Shown one piece after another: positions 1 to 7,092 of a stretch of 11,666 nucleotides of DNA. Both the position numbers and the translations under genes were made by a program. Below the pieces are notes generated by a model. The model was not told where the DNA came from and searched no databases. It saw only the letters and a list, made by a program, of their open reading frames with translations. Positions within the stretch are counted from its first letter, which is position 1; each line of letters starts with the position of its first letter. The stretch spans positions 1 through 11,666 of the forward strand of contig PSRH01000141.1 of NCBI GenBank assembly GCA_003175915.1, in the 5' to 3' direction. The stretch comes from Candidatus Melainabacteria bacterium (GTDB lineage: Bacteria > Cyanobacteriota > Vampirovibrionia > Obscuribacterales > Obscuribacteraceae).

Positions 1-848
1 CCAAGTGGCTTGTAGTATGGTGACTTAACATAGCTTTCCAGGGTTATTGCTTCGCTTATGATCGTGCCGTATTCTTCCGGCTTAAGACGGTCGACAACGG
101 CCTCCCCGTGATCGTCAACCAGACGCAACCAACCGTCGTAGGTTTCCAATTCGCCTTGTTCCCCAACAAGTCCCATGTATAGGGAAGGAAAATTAGCGAA
201 GACGGCGATCTCTTCCTTGAAGCGATCCAATTGATTGGTAAACCAGGCCACGATAGAATCGGCAATCTTTATTGCTTCAGGCATCATAGCCAGGATTTGG
301 TCGCGATGTTCTTTTGATAAAGGATTATTGACCCCACCGCCTACGACCCATCCTGGGTGAATCCGTTTGCCGCCGAGAATTTCGATAATCTGTTGGCCTA
401 CCTGCCGAAGTCGCACGCCCTTACGTGCCAGTTCCGGATTAGCGCGTGCCACACCAACCAGGCTCCGTTCGCTGACCTGAGCATCCATGCCTAAGAGAAG
501 ATCGGGCGAAGAAAGATAGAAGAAACTGAGCGCGTGCGACTGAGCTACCTGGGCCAGGTTGATTATCCGCCGCAATTTGACAGCGGTGGGAGGGATGCGC
601 ACCGACATAAGCATGTCACAGGCTTTTGCTGAAGCTACCAGGTGACTGACCGGACAAATGCCGCAAATGCGCGCCATTAGTGAAGGCATTTCGTGAAAGG
701 GGCGGCCTTCGACAAATTTCTCGAAACCGCGTAGTTGCGTAACATGAAAGACAGCTTCGTCCACACTTCCTTTGTCGTCGAGGCGGATGGTTATTTTGGA
801 GTGACCCTCGATGCGTGTGACTGGATCTATGACTATCTCTTTGCCCAT
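1..848 (-). CDS. hoxH: HoxH, large (catalytic) subunit of NAD-linked [NiFe] hydrogenase, 3' end cut off
   Basis: This is the N-terminal 282 residues of the large subunit, which holds the Ni-Fe(CN)2CO active site where H2 is split or formed in the cytoplasm. The start MGKEIVIDPVTRIEGH is typical, including the Glu of RIEGH. The first nickel-binding pair lies in RICGICPVSH (C62 and C65). Family signatures follow, such as GGKRIHPGWVVGGGVN around residues 160-175 and a YVKSPYYKPLG-type stretch at the cut end. The second cysteine pair (DPCxxC) and any cleavable C-terminal tail lie beyond position 1. The ATG at 848 has a GAGGA ribosome site about 6 bases upstream, and 15 bases separate it from the hoxY stop. 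It is the last visible gene of the operon. Identification is very secure; the C-terminus cannot be judged. Confidence 0.97.
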   Translation of the reverse strand, partial: MGKEIVIDPVTRIEGHSKITIRLDDKGSVDEAVFHVTQLRGFEKFVEGRPFHEMPSLMARICGICPVSHLVASAKACDMLMSVRIPPTAVKLRRIINLAQVAQSHALSFFYLSSPDLLLGMDAQVSERSLVGVARANPELARKGVRLRQVGQQIIEILGGKRIHPGWVVGGGVNNPLSKEHRDQILAMMPEAIKIADSIVAWFTNQLDRFKEEIAVFANFPSLYMGLVGEQGELETYDGWLRLVDDHGEAVVDRLKPEEYGTIISEAITLESYVKSPYYKPL

Positions 849-863
849 AGCTAGTCCTCTGAC

Positions 864-1388
864 TTATTTACCAAAGCGAGTAATTGAGGTAAGGTCTGGT
901 TGACGTCCCGCCAGCAAATCCGTTAGCACCAGGTGAATGACGTCAGCCGACGGCGGGCAACCAGGTACGAAAACGTCTACTTTGACAAAGTTATGCACCG
1001 GGCGTGCATTACCCAACAAGAGCGGTACGTTGGAAGGTTGCCGGGGAGCGGCACCGTCACTGACCCGCTCGAGGATATCTTTGACACTCAAGGGATTGCG
1101 CATGGAAGGAACGTTGGCCGTGACAGCGCAGTCTCCCAGAGAGACGAGAGTATGGGTTTTGGAGCGCACCAGTTTGATTTTTTTGAGATCCTCCTCAGTG
1201 CTCACAGCTCCTTCGACAAGGGTAATGTCCACATGGTCTGGAAATGTCTTCTGGTCGACAAGCGGACTGTAAACCAGTTCTGCTTGTTCAAGCAAAGCCA
1301 GTAGTCTTTCATCCATGTCCAGCACCGACATGTGGCAACCGGAGCAACCGTCCAGCCAGATTGTTGCCAGGCTTTTCTTCGTGCTCAT
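864..1388 (-). CDS. hoxY: HoxY, small subunit of NAD-linked [NiFe] hydrogenase
   Basis: This 174-residue protein is the small subunit, which carries the proximal [4Fe-4S] cluster linking the Ni-Fe site in HoxH to the diaphorase module. The four expected cluster ligands are visible: C15 and C18 in DGCSGCHMS, C87 in GDCAVTANVP, and C144 in PGCPPSAD. The length matches short HoxY proteins, which lack the C-terminal domain with medial and distal clusters found in membrane-bound hydrogenases. There is no signal peptide, as expected for a cytoplasmic enzyme. The ATG overlaps the hoxU TGA (ATGA, positions 1388-1385), so translation is probably coupled. hoxH follows after 15 bases. Confidence 0.97.
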   Translation of the reverse strand: MSTKKSLATIWLDGCSGCHMSVLDMDERLLALLEQAELVYSPLVDQKTFPDHVDITLVEGAVSTEEDLKKIKLVRSKTHTLVSLGDCAVTANVPSMRNPLSVKDILERVSDGAAPRQPSNVPLLLGNARPVHNFVKVDVFVPGCPPSADVIHLVLTDLLAGRQPDLTSITRFGK

Positions 1389-2092
1389 GATCGCTTTTGC
1401 CGCATCTCTTCTAAGTAAACAAGAAACTCATTTTTCTTGACCATCTCACCGGCACCCTTGCCTTTCTCGAATAAGGCTCCCGTAGGGCAGACTTGCACGC
1501 ACTTGCCGCAGCTTGTGCAGCTTGATGATTCTCCCCAAGGCTGATTTAAATCTGTAATCAGATGTGCTTTGATTCCTCGGCCGGCCACATCCCAGGTATG
1601 TGCTCCCTCCACCTCATCGCAGACCCGCACGCAGCGCGTGCAGAGGACGCAGCGGTTGGGGTCGAACGTGAAACGATCATGTGAGGCGTCCACCGTTCGT
1701 TCAGGGTAAAGGTATGGCAGGGAGATGTGATCAATGCCCTGACTCTGAGCAGCATCTTGCAATTCGCAATTGCCATTGGATACACAAACTGAACAGATGT
1801 GATTACCTTCGGAAAAAAGCATCTCTATAATCATGCGGCGGTAGCGAGCCAACCTCTCGGATTCTGTTTGAACGACCATACCTTCGAAGACGTTGGTGAC
1901 ACAGGCAGGTACCAGTTTGTTGTTGCCTTCTACGTGCACCAGGCAAAGCCGGCAGCCGCCCCACGTGGAAAGTCCGTCAAGTTGGCAGAGGGTGGGTATG
2001 TCGATATTGTGTGCGCGTGCCACCTGCAAGACGCTCTCATCGTTCCGACCGCTTAGATGTTGTCCGTTGATGCTCAGCGTTACAACACGCAT
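1385..2092 (-). CDS. hoxU: HoxU, iron-sulfur subunit of the hydrogenase diaphorase module
   Basis: HoxU is homologous to the N-terminal part of complex I subunit NuoG and carries electrons between HoxF/HoxE and HoxY. I start it at ATG 2092 (235 residues), because AAGGAGG sits 5 bases upstream and MRVVTLSINGQ is where the ferredoxin fold begins. An in-frame ATG at 2143 would add 17 unlikely residues. All expected clusters can be read. A plant-type [2Fe-2S] site uses C36, C47, C50 and C64. A His/Cys [4Fe-4S] site uses H98, C100, C103 and C109. Two ferredoxin-type [4Fe-4S] motifs are C148/C151/C154/C158 and C192/C195/C198/C202. The first 13 bases overlap the 3' end of hoxF, and its stop overlaps the hoxY start. 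Confidence 0.96.
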   Translation of the reverse strand: MRVVTLSINGQHLSGRNDESVLQVARAHNIDIPTLCQLDGLSTWGGCRLCLVHVEGNNKLVPACVTNVFEGMVVQTESERLARYRRMIIEMLFSEGNHICSVCVSNGNCELQDAAQSQGIDHISLPYLYPERTVDASHDRFTFDPNRCVLCTRCVRVCDEVEGAHTWDVAGRGIKAHLITDLNQPWGESSSCTSCGKCVQVCPTGALFEKGKGAGEMVKKNEFLVYLEEMRQKRS

Positions 2093-3783
2093 GCTGGCCT
2101 CCTTATGTCTTGTCCTTTGCCGGCACATACTCCAGCAGGGCATAGATGATCGATGATATGAGCCATGTACTCATCCTTGAAATAACGCAAAGTGCTCAAT
2201 ACCGGATTTGGTGCACCCTGACCCAGACCGCAAAGACTTGTATATTTAACCATGTCGCATAATTCCTCAAGCTGCGCCAGATCTTCCAGAGATGCTTCAC
2301 CGGTGGTGATTTTATTTAAAATATCACGCATATGAACCGTACCGACGCGGCAGGGAATGCATTTGCCACAAGATTCAGTAGCACAGAAATCCATGAAGAA
2401 TTTTGCCACATCTACCATGCATGACGTGTCGTCCATAACAATCATGCCACCGGATCCCATGAAGGAGCCGAGGCTTTGCAGCGATTCGTAGTCTATTGGC
2501 GCATCGAGATGCTCCGCCGGTATGCAGCCACCAGCCGGCCCGCCTGTTTGCACGGCTTTGAACTTGTGCCCTTCGGGCACACCGCCCCCGATGTCAAAAA
2601 TAATTTTGCGCAGTGTCGTCCCTAATGGTACTTCAACAAGTCCGGTGTTTTTCACTCGCCCGCTCAAGGCGAAGGTCTTGGTACCTTTGCTTTTTTCCGT
2701 ACCAATCTTAGCGAACCAGTCGCCGCCGTTACGGATGATTGGTGCGATATTAGTGTAGGTCTCGACATTGTTGATCAAAGTCGGATGTCCCCACAAGCCG
2801 GATTCAGCTGGATATGGTGGGCGTGGACATGGCAATCCACGACCACCCTCGATTGAGGAAATCAAAGCAGTTTCTTCCCCGCAAACAAAAGCGCCGGCGC
2901 CAAGCCGTACCTCAACATGGAAGGAAAACTGAGTGTTAGCGATATTGTTGCCCAAAAGGCCATGCCGCTGTGCACCGGCAATTGCCTTTTCAATTCGCTT
3001 CACCGCCAATGGGTATTCGGCCCGCACATAGACGTATCCCTGGGTTGCCCCTAGAGCGTAACCGGCGATTGCCATACCTTCCAGCACGCGAAATGGATAG
3101 TCCTCCAGAACGCTGCGATTCATGAAGGCTCCCGGATCACCTTCGTCGGCGTTGCAAATGACGTACTTTTGCTCTGACACTGCCTTAGCTACTGTGCTCC
3201 ACTTCAGTCCTGTCGGATAACCTGCCCCGCCTCTGCCACGCAGTCCGCTGCGAGTGACTTGCTGAATAACCTCATCCGGTGTCAATTCAGTCACGGCCGT
3301 GAGCAGTCCGATATAACCACCAACGGCGATATAGTCTTCGATACGTTCAGGGTTGACCAGACCTCGGTATTCCGTAACCAGGCGCGTTTGTTCGGTGAAG
3401 AAAGGTGCCGTAGTGTCGCAGAGTAAGCGTTTGACAGGACCGGTCTTGAGACTGTCGATGACACTTGCCGCATCGCCAGGCGCGACGCCGCGATAGAGCT
3501 GCCCCCCGGGTTCGACGACGACCAGCGGTGCTTCGGCACAGTTACCCTGGCAGCCGCCTGGCGTTACCAGACACTCTGCCTGCCCGCCCCTGGTACTTAC
3601 TTCTCGAGTGAGGGAGTCTAGCACGTCGGCACTCTGACACGACTGGCAGGCGGTGCCCATGCAAACAAATATCCGATGCTTCAATTGCGACTTGAGGAGA
3701 GCTTCTTGTTCGGCGATAGTTTTCAGATCGTCGAGGTTGACGATCCTGCCATTTTTTGCGTCCAGATGCTGAGGGGTTTGCAT
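2080..3783 (-). CDS. hoxF: HoxF, NAD(P)H- and FMN-binding diaphorase subunit of the hydrogenase
   Basis: This 567-residue protein is the flavoprotein that reduces or oxidises NAD(P), homologous to NuoF. An N-terminal thioredoxin-like [2Fe-2S] domain (about residues 35-120) has C41, C46, C78 and C82, as in many HoxF proteins. The FMN loop is GLRGRGGAGYPTGLKW at 180-195, followed by CNADEGDPG at 210-218. The NAD-site glycine-rich stretch GAGAFVCGEETAL is at 295-307. The C-terminal [4Fe-4S] site is C472/C475/C478 (SCGKCIPCR) with C518 in SLCGLG, and the tail has CPAGVC. The ATG at 3783 has only a weak AGG upstream, 21 bases after the hoxE stop. The 3' end overlaps hoxU by 13 bases. All key residues are present. 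Confidence 0.97.
   Translation of the reverse strand: MQTPQHLDAKNGRIVNLDDLKTIAEQEALLKSQLKHRIFVCMGTACQSCQSADVLDSLTREVSTRGGQAECLVTPGGCQGNCAEAPLVVVEPGGQLYRGVAPGDAASVIDSLKTGPVKRLLCDTTAPFFTEQTRLVTEYRGLVNPERIEDYIAVGGYIGLLTAVTELTPDEVIQQVTRSGLRGRGGAGYPTGLKWSTVAKAVSEQKYVICNADEGDPGAFMNRSVLEDYPFRVLEGMAIAGYALGATQGYVYVRAEYPLAVKRIEKAIAGAQRHGLLGNNIANTQFSFHVEVRLGAGAFVCGEETALISSIEGGRGLPCPRPPYPAESGLWGHPTLINNVETYTNIAPIIRNGGDWFAKIGTEKSKGTKTFALSGRVKNTGLVEVPLGTTLRKIIFDIGGGVPEGHKFKAVQTGGPAGGCIPAEHLDAPIDYESLQSLGSFMGSGGMIVMDDTSCMVDVAKFFMDFCATESCGKCIPCRVGTVHMRDILNKITTGEASLEDLAQLEELCDMVKYTSLCGLGQGAPNPVLSTLRYFKDEYMAHIIDHLCPAGVCAGKGQDIRRPACVL
2098..2104 (-). promoter_or_regulatory. Shine-Dalgarno site that fixes the hoxU start
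   Basis: AAGGAGG on the minus strand ends 5 bases before ATG 2092. It is the strongest ribosome site in the operon and lies inside the 3' end of hoxF. It supports the short HoxU reading over the upstream ATG at 2143. Confidence 0.85.
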
Positions 3784-3804
3784 GAAAAACCTGCGTTGCT
3801 TACT

Positions 3805-4329
3805 CTAAGATTTGAGGCATCTTCTCACTAACTCTTCCATTGTTTCAGGAGAAAGATTGCCGATCACTTGTCCGTCGACAATTGCCGCCGGTGCGATCCC
3901 GCACGCTCCAAAACAGCGGGCAGTAACCAGTGAAAGCTTATTATCTTTAGTTGTTTCTGCATCCCTAATATTGGCGCATCGATCGATGGTGGCTAAGAGT
4001 TTAGCCGCTCCCTTTATGTGGCAGGCAGTGCCTGTGCAAATTACACAGGTGTGCTCTCCGTGTGGTTTCAGGCGGAAGATGCCATAAAAGGTTGCCACGC
4101 CATAGGCCTTGCTAAGCGGTACTTTCAAGCTGCGGGCCACGAAGCGCAGTGATTGGGTATCCAGATACCCGAATGAGTTCTGCACGGTATGAAGAGTCTC
4201 GATCAGGGCGCTGGGTGCAAAACCATATCGCCGCATCGTAGCGCCGACTATGCGCCAGCGCTTATCGTCAGAGGGTGCTGCGACGACATTTTGCGAAGAA
4301 GAGGGAAGCGATGGGGCCGCTGAATTCAT
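3805..4329 (-). CDS. hoxE: HoxE, NuoE-like [2Fe-2S] subunit of the hydrogenase
   Basis: HoxE (174 residues) is a thioredoxin-fold [2Fe-2S] protein of the NuoE family. It forms the diaphorase with HoxF and HoxU and has been proposed as a contact for ferredoxin or other redox partners. Cluster ligands are C98 and C103 (CTGTAC) and C139 and C143 (CFGAC). The segment KVPLSKAYGVATFYGIFRLKPHG (residues 69-91) is a family hallmark. The first 20 or so residues are a Ser/Ala/Pro-rich tail. The ATG overlaps the hypB TGA (ATGA, 4329-4326), suggesting coupling of maturation and structural genes. Having both HoxE and the matching domain in HoxF is normal for five-subunit Hox enzymes. Confidence 0.96.
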   Translation of the reverse strand: MNSAAPSLPSSSQNVVAAPSDDKRWRIVGATMRRYGFAPSALIETLHTVQNSFGYLDTQSLRFVARSLKVPLSKAYGVATFYGIFRLKPHGEHTCVICTGTACHIKGAAKLLATIDRCANIRDAETTKDNKLSLVTARCFGACGIAPAAIVDGQVIGNLSPETMEELVRRCLKS

Positions 4330-4997
4330 GCCTTTTTGTAGTCCTTTAACTCATTTTCGAGCCACTGCATCCATGAAGCAAAATCCCCGGATTCCTTAAT
4401 TGAGACAGAAAAAGTTTTGACTTTGGGATTGAGATCCTCAACATATTTTTTGGCAGCGGCCAAATCGAAATTTACATAAGGAAGAAGATCGCATTTTGTG
4501 AAAAGTACAACATCGCAGTTCCGAAAGATCACCGGATATTTTAGCGGCTTGTCATCTCCTTCAGTAATAGAAAGCAGAACAATACGCTTATGTTCACCTA
4601 AAGGAAATTCTGCTGGACAGACAAGATTGCCTACGTTCTCGATTAATAGACAGTCGGACTCTTCAATCTTGTCTTCATGAAGCAGCCGTGCCACCATTTT
4701 TGCATCCAAATGACAGGCTCTTCCGGTTGCAATCTGAAATACGTCAGCTCCGGATTTCCTAAGGCGGGTGGCATCCAGATCGCCCACCATATCGCCTTCG
4801 ATCACGGAGCAGCGGTAGCTTTTCAGTAATGAAGCCAGCGACTTTTCTATCAGGCTGGTTTTGCCGGCTCCCGGAGCGCTCATAAAATTTATGCTAAAAG
4901 TCCCGCTCTTGTCGAAGTGTTCCCGGTTATGTTGGGCTAGTTCGTTGTTGTCGGCAAGAAGATGCTCCAGAATGTGTTCATCTGATGACTCGTGCAT
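4326..4997 (-). CDS. hypB: HypB, GTPase for nickel insertion into hydrogenase
   Basis: HypB is a SIMIBI-class GTPase that, with HypA, delivers nickel to the hydrogenase large-subunit precursor. In this 223-residue protein the P-loop is SAPGAGKTS (residues 40-48), followed by EGDMVGDLDATR (68-79). The G-domain metal site is represented by C95-H96 (RACHLDA) and C127 (NLVCP). TKCD (167-170) stands where the guanine-specificity motif NKxD is usually found. The N-terminus lacks both the CxxCGC high-affinity nickel motif and a histidine-rich storage stretch, so it is the short form. The start at ATG 4997 is supported by GGAGAG about 6 bases upstream. It lies 18 bases after hypA and overlaps hoxE by 4 bases. 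Confidence 0.95.
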   Translation of the reverse strand: MHESSDEHILEHLLADNNELAQHNREHFDKSGTFSINFMSAPGAGKTSLIEKSLASLLKSYRCSVIEGDMVGDLDATRLRKSGADVFQIATGRACHLDAKMVARLLHEDKIEESDCLLIENVGNLVCPAEFPLGEHKRIVLLSITEGDDKPLKYPVIFRNCDVVLFTKCDLLPYVNFDLAAAKKYVEDLNPKVKTFSVSIKESGDFASWMQWLENELKDYKKA

Positions 4998-5015
4998 AGC
5001 TAACTCTCCGGTTGG

Positions 5016-5375
5016 TCAATTGCCAGCTTCAGTAATCAGGTCTACAAACTCTAACTCTTCGCCGCAAATGATTTTGCCTATACCGCTGCCGCAACGCTCA
5101 CAACAAAAGGCGTTCTCGAAGCATGGATTATACCGGTGGTTACCCTCGCGGCACCACGCCTCGGCTTTAACAGACTGAGCCTCAAGCCGGCAACTTTCAA
5201 AGCCAGCGTACATGCTCTTCAAGCTTTCGAACGCGAAGTCCAGGGAATGGTTATCAACATTACGAAACTGGCCAATCTTTACGCAGATCTTAAGAGCGAT
5301 GTTATACCCACCAATTTGTTCCAGCTTGCTGGCAGCGAGGTCGAGGATTGACTGAGCGATCGTCGCTTCATGCAT
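5016..5375 (-). CDS. hypA: HypA, hydrogenase nickel-insertion metallochaperone with an altered zinc site
   Basis: HypA (119 residues) binds nickel through its N-terminal Met-His-Glu and uses a zinc domain of two CxxC pairs for structure. MHEATIAQSIL is typical, and His2 is present. In the zinc domain the first pair is broken: C75 is followed by R-E-G-N-H, so the position expected to be a second Cys is G78. The second pair is intact at C92 and C95 (CCERCGS). H80, C85 or C91 could substitute as ligands. I rechecked the translation at 5100-5160 and the reading frame is continuous. The ATG overlaps the upstream protease-like gene by 8 bases, and hypB follows after 18 bases. The family call is firm; the effect of the change is inference. 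Confidence 0.93.
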   Translation of the reverse strand: MHEATIAQSILDLAASKLEQIGGYNIALKICVKIGQFRNVDNHSLDFAFESLKSMYAGFESCRLEAQSVKAEAWCREGNHRYNPCFENAFCCERCGSGIGKIICGEELEFVDLITEAGN

Positions 5376-5895
5376 GCCGGTTCAACGCCTGCGCCGCCTT
5401 GTTTATCATGAGAATAAGCGTTTTTGGCGATTGAGCAGTGTTTGGCTGACTACCCGTGCCATTGCCGCTTCTTTGTACTTCGCTATTTTCCACACCAAAG
5501 AATATCATTCGTTCGGGCAGCTGTCCGGATTTCTTCAACTCACGGAGCTGTCGAGCCAGATAAAAACCGTGACGGGAGCCGATCTTCAGGGGCGTGCTCT
5601 TTTCCAGCATAGCGCCCAGATCCATAAGTGAGATCGTTCCGGGCGCGGATCCATCGGATGCCGAGTCAATAATGATAGCAGCCTTATGTCCTTTCAGGTA
5701 GGTTGCCAAATCTTCGGCATCGGCTCTAATTTTGAACTTGCAAATGTTCTCAAGCGATGGTTGAGAGGGGGTGTTGCAAAGGTTGCCCAGAAAGCTTTTC
5801 TGGGAATCCTCAATGGCTATGAGGACCAATCCTTCCGGTACCGCCAGCTCGGAGTGCGGGCAGCATGCGACTAAATGTATATTCTTCTTTTTCAT
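5368..5895 (-). CDS. Hydrogenase maturation protease-like protein with a divergent N-terminus (HoxW-like)
   Basis: This is the first gene of the hydrogenase operon, 175 residues. The second half resembles HybD/HycI/HoxW proteases, which clip the C-terminal tail of the large subunit after nickel insertion. AAIIIDSASDGSAPGTISL (72-90) matches the segment with the second nickel-sensing Asp (D77). SRHGFYLARQLRELKKSGQLP (107-127) matches the segment with the conserved His (H109), followed by MIFFGVE. The N-terminal signature GxGNxxxxDDGxG, which supplies the third metal ligand, is not recognisable in residues 1-70. An in-frame TGA lies about 30 bases upstream, so no longer start restores it. I saw no frameshift that would recover it. 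It may be an inactive or non-standard protease, or a related chaperone. I give no gene symbol for that reason. Confidence 0.72.
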   Translation of the reverse strand: MKKKNIHLVACCPHSELAVPEGLVLIAIEDSQKSFLGNLCNTPSQPSLENICKFKIRADAEDLATYLKGHKAAIIIDSASDGSAPGTISLMDLGAMLEKSTPLKIGSRHGFYLARQLRELKKSGQLPERMIFFGVENSEVQRSGNGTGSQPNTAQSPKTLILMINKAAQALNRHA

Positions 5896-6149
5896 TATCG
5901 TGCTATCGCTCCCCAGACCTGATCACAGCCTGCCTTCTCAACTGCTCCTCATCCTGCCATAACTGCCAGGGTTGCGAATCGCTCTAAGGGCTGAGCTTTT
6001 TTGAACCAGAATCATTCTTGCGATCAATATGGGCTCATCCGCATTCGTGCTCTAATCGTTTGTATTAGGGTATCAAGGCAAACCTGCCGAGGCTAAGACG
6101 TACCGAAAGGGATGCCGATGAAGGCAATAATAATCAGAGGTAGAGGACA
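5896..6149. promoter_or_regulatory. Divergent control region between the hydrogenase operon and the stress-protein operon
   Basis: These 254 bases separate two divergently transcribed operons, so promoters for both must lie here. I see no convincing sigma70 -35/-10 pair on either strand. The region holds the words CGATCAATAT (6021-6030) and TATTAGGGT (6063-6071), both of which recur before the acetyltransferase gene. It also holds a short dyad at 6052-6068 and a possible leader ORF next to the stress-protein start. No tRNA or riboswitch fold was recognised. Confidence 0.6.
6052..6068. repeat. Short inverted repeat CTAAT-N7-ATTAG, possible operator
   Basis: CTAAT at 6052-6056 and ATTAG at 6064-6068 form a 5-base dyad with a 7-base spacer, 82 bases before the stress-protein start. 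The arms are short and AT-rich, so it could arise by chance. The right arm overlaps the shared word TATTAGGGT. Confidence 0.3.
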
Positions 6150-6153
6150 ATGA
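6112..6153 (+). CDS. Possible short leader ORF coupled to the stress-protein gene
   Basis: An open frame of 13 codons (MPMKAIIIRGRGQ) runs from ATG 6112, or from ATG 6118 in the same frame, to TGA 6151-6153. The TGA overlaps the stress-protein ATG at 6150 as ATGA, the arrangement typical of translational coupling. AAAGGGA lies just upstream of ATG 6112 as a possible ribosome site. It is very short, so this may be coincidence. Confidence 0.2.
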   Translation: MPMKAIIIRGRGQ

Positions 6154-7061
6154 CTTTCAAGAATATTCTGGTGGCTTTAGATGGTTCGTCGAGTAGCCAG
6201 CTGGCTGCTGACTATGGTTTTTGGTTAGCTACTAATCTAGGCGCCTCGCTTTCTGCTCAGCACGTAGTAGACCCTCGACTCGTCGACTTGTTTATAGAGC
6301 CGGAGTTTGGCGAAGAGCTCGGTTTCGGCATTTCAGTGGACACGTCAGATAAGGTCTTTAATGCCTTACGCAAAATCGGTTCTGTAATACTCAATCTTTA
6401 TGCAACCGAGGCGGCAAGCAGGGGGCTAAAGACGACAACTTTCCTGGCCGAAGGTTATGTAGCTGAGGAAATTGTTAAATATGGCGACAAATTCGATTTG
6501 ATAATTCTTGGACACCGGGGCAAGGGAAAGCGGTCCATGCCCAGCAGGATGATGCTCGGCTCAATGGCTGAGCGAGTTGCCCTTAATGCCGGTGTGCCGG
6601 TTCTAATCGCCAGGCAACCGGTCGACAAGGTCAAGCAGATTCTTGTTGCCTACGATGGCAGCGAACCAGCTCGCGGTGCTCTATTGATGGCAGAAAACCT
6701 GGCTAAAAATACAGGCGCCAGGCTAAAAGCCGTCACTATTGTCACCTCCGATCAGAACAAGGCAGAATCTAAGTTCCTTGTTGAGGAAGGAGAACGATTC
6801 TTGCGTGAATACTCAGACAAAGACGTCTTCGCAATCGAAGAAGGAGCGGTAACCAATACGCTTCTAGGCTATGCCGAAGACACCAACAGCCTGCTTGTAC
6901 TCGGTGCATACGGATTTACGAACCCTGACCGCAATGTTTTGGGCAGCACCACAACGGCAGTGATCAGGGAGGCGAAGTCTAGCGTGCTTGTCTTCAGACC
7001 GAAACGCACCCATATCAAGGAAAAGACCCAAGAGGTGCTCAAACAGACGGTGAGACGGTAA
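6150..7061 (+). CDS. Tandem universal stress protein (two UspA domains)
   Basis: This 303-residue protein has two UspA-type alpha/beta domains, about residues 1-155 and 162-283, both opening with the ILVA(L/Y)DGS signature. Such proteins are cytoplasmic and respond to starvation, hypoxia or redox stress; some bind ATP through G-x2-G-x9-G(S/T). The second domain has this motif exactly (G252, G255, G265-S266), so it probably binds nucleotide. In the first, the second glycine (G124) and G137-S138 are 12 residues apart (KGKRSMPSRMML), three more than usual, so binding there is uncertain. The 20-residue tail is basic. The ATG follows a purine-rich AGAGGTAGAGGAC. The next gene starts 31 bases downstream, pointing to an operon. 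It is divergent from the hydrogenase operon. Confidence 0.92.
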   Translation: MTFKNILVALDGSSSSQLAADYGFWLATNLGASLSAQHVVDPRLVDLFIEPEFGEELGFGISVDTSDKVFNALRKIGSVILNLYATEAASRGLKTTTFLAEGYVAEEIVKYGDKFDLIILGHRGKGKRSMPSRMMLGSMAERVALNAGVPVLIARQPVDKVKQILVAYDGSEPARGALLMAENLAKNTGARLKAVTIVTSDQNKAESKFLVEEGERFLREYSDKDVFAIEEGAVTNTLLGYAEDTNSLLVLGAYGFTNPDRNVLGSTTTAVIREAKSSVLVFRPKRTHIKEKTQEVLKQTVRR

Positions 7062-7092
7062 TCAATCGCCAATCGGCAAGATGGAGGTAATA

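Noticed and set aside
933..1304. Long open frames on the plus strand opposite hoxY (also 937-1272)
   Set aside because: They lie wholly inside hoxY, whose minus-strand protein has all cluster ligands. Their translations show no domain and they lack ribosome sites.
2093..2143. Longer HoxU starting at ATG 2143
   Set aside because: The extra 17 residues (with MCRQRTRHK) look like hoxF read out of frame, and the strong AAGGAGG site points to ATG 2092.
3426..3680. HoxF as an unusual fusion with a HoxE-like domain
   Set aside because: An N-terminal thioredoxin-like [2Fe-2S] domain is normal in HoxF, also in operons that encode a separate HoxE.
5896..5960. Upstream extension or frameshift restoring the protease N-terminus
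   Set aside because: An in-frame TGA lies close upstream, and I saw no GNPxxxDDG-like coding in the other minus-strand frames of 5650-5960.
5981..6002. GCTC-N8-GAGC followed by six T, resembling a terminator
   Set aside because: The stem is only 4 bases, and no plus-strand gene ends upstream of it; the flanking genes diverge from this gap.
6011..6030. FNR-type site around ATCAA at 6022-6028
   Set aside because: The matching TTGAT half site at the right spacing is absent (ATTCT is there). The same is true of the copy near 8910.
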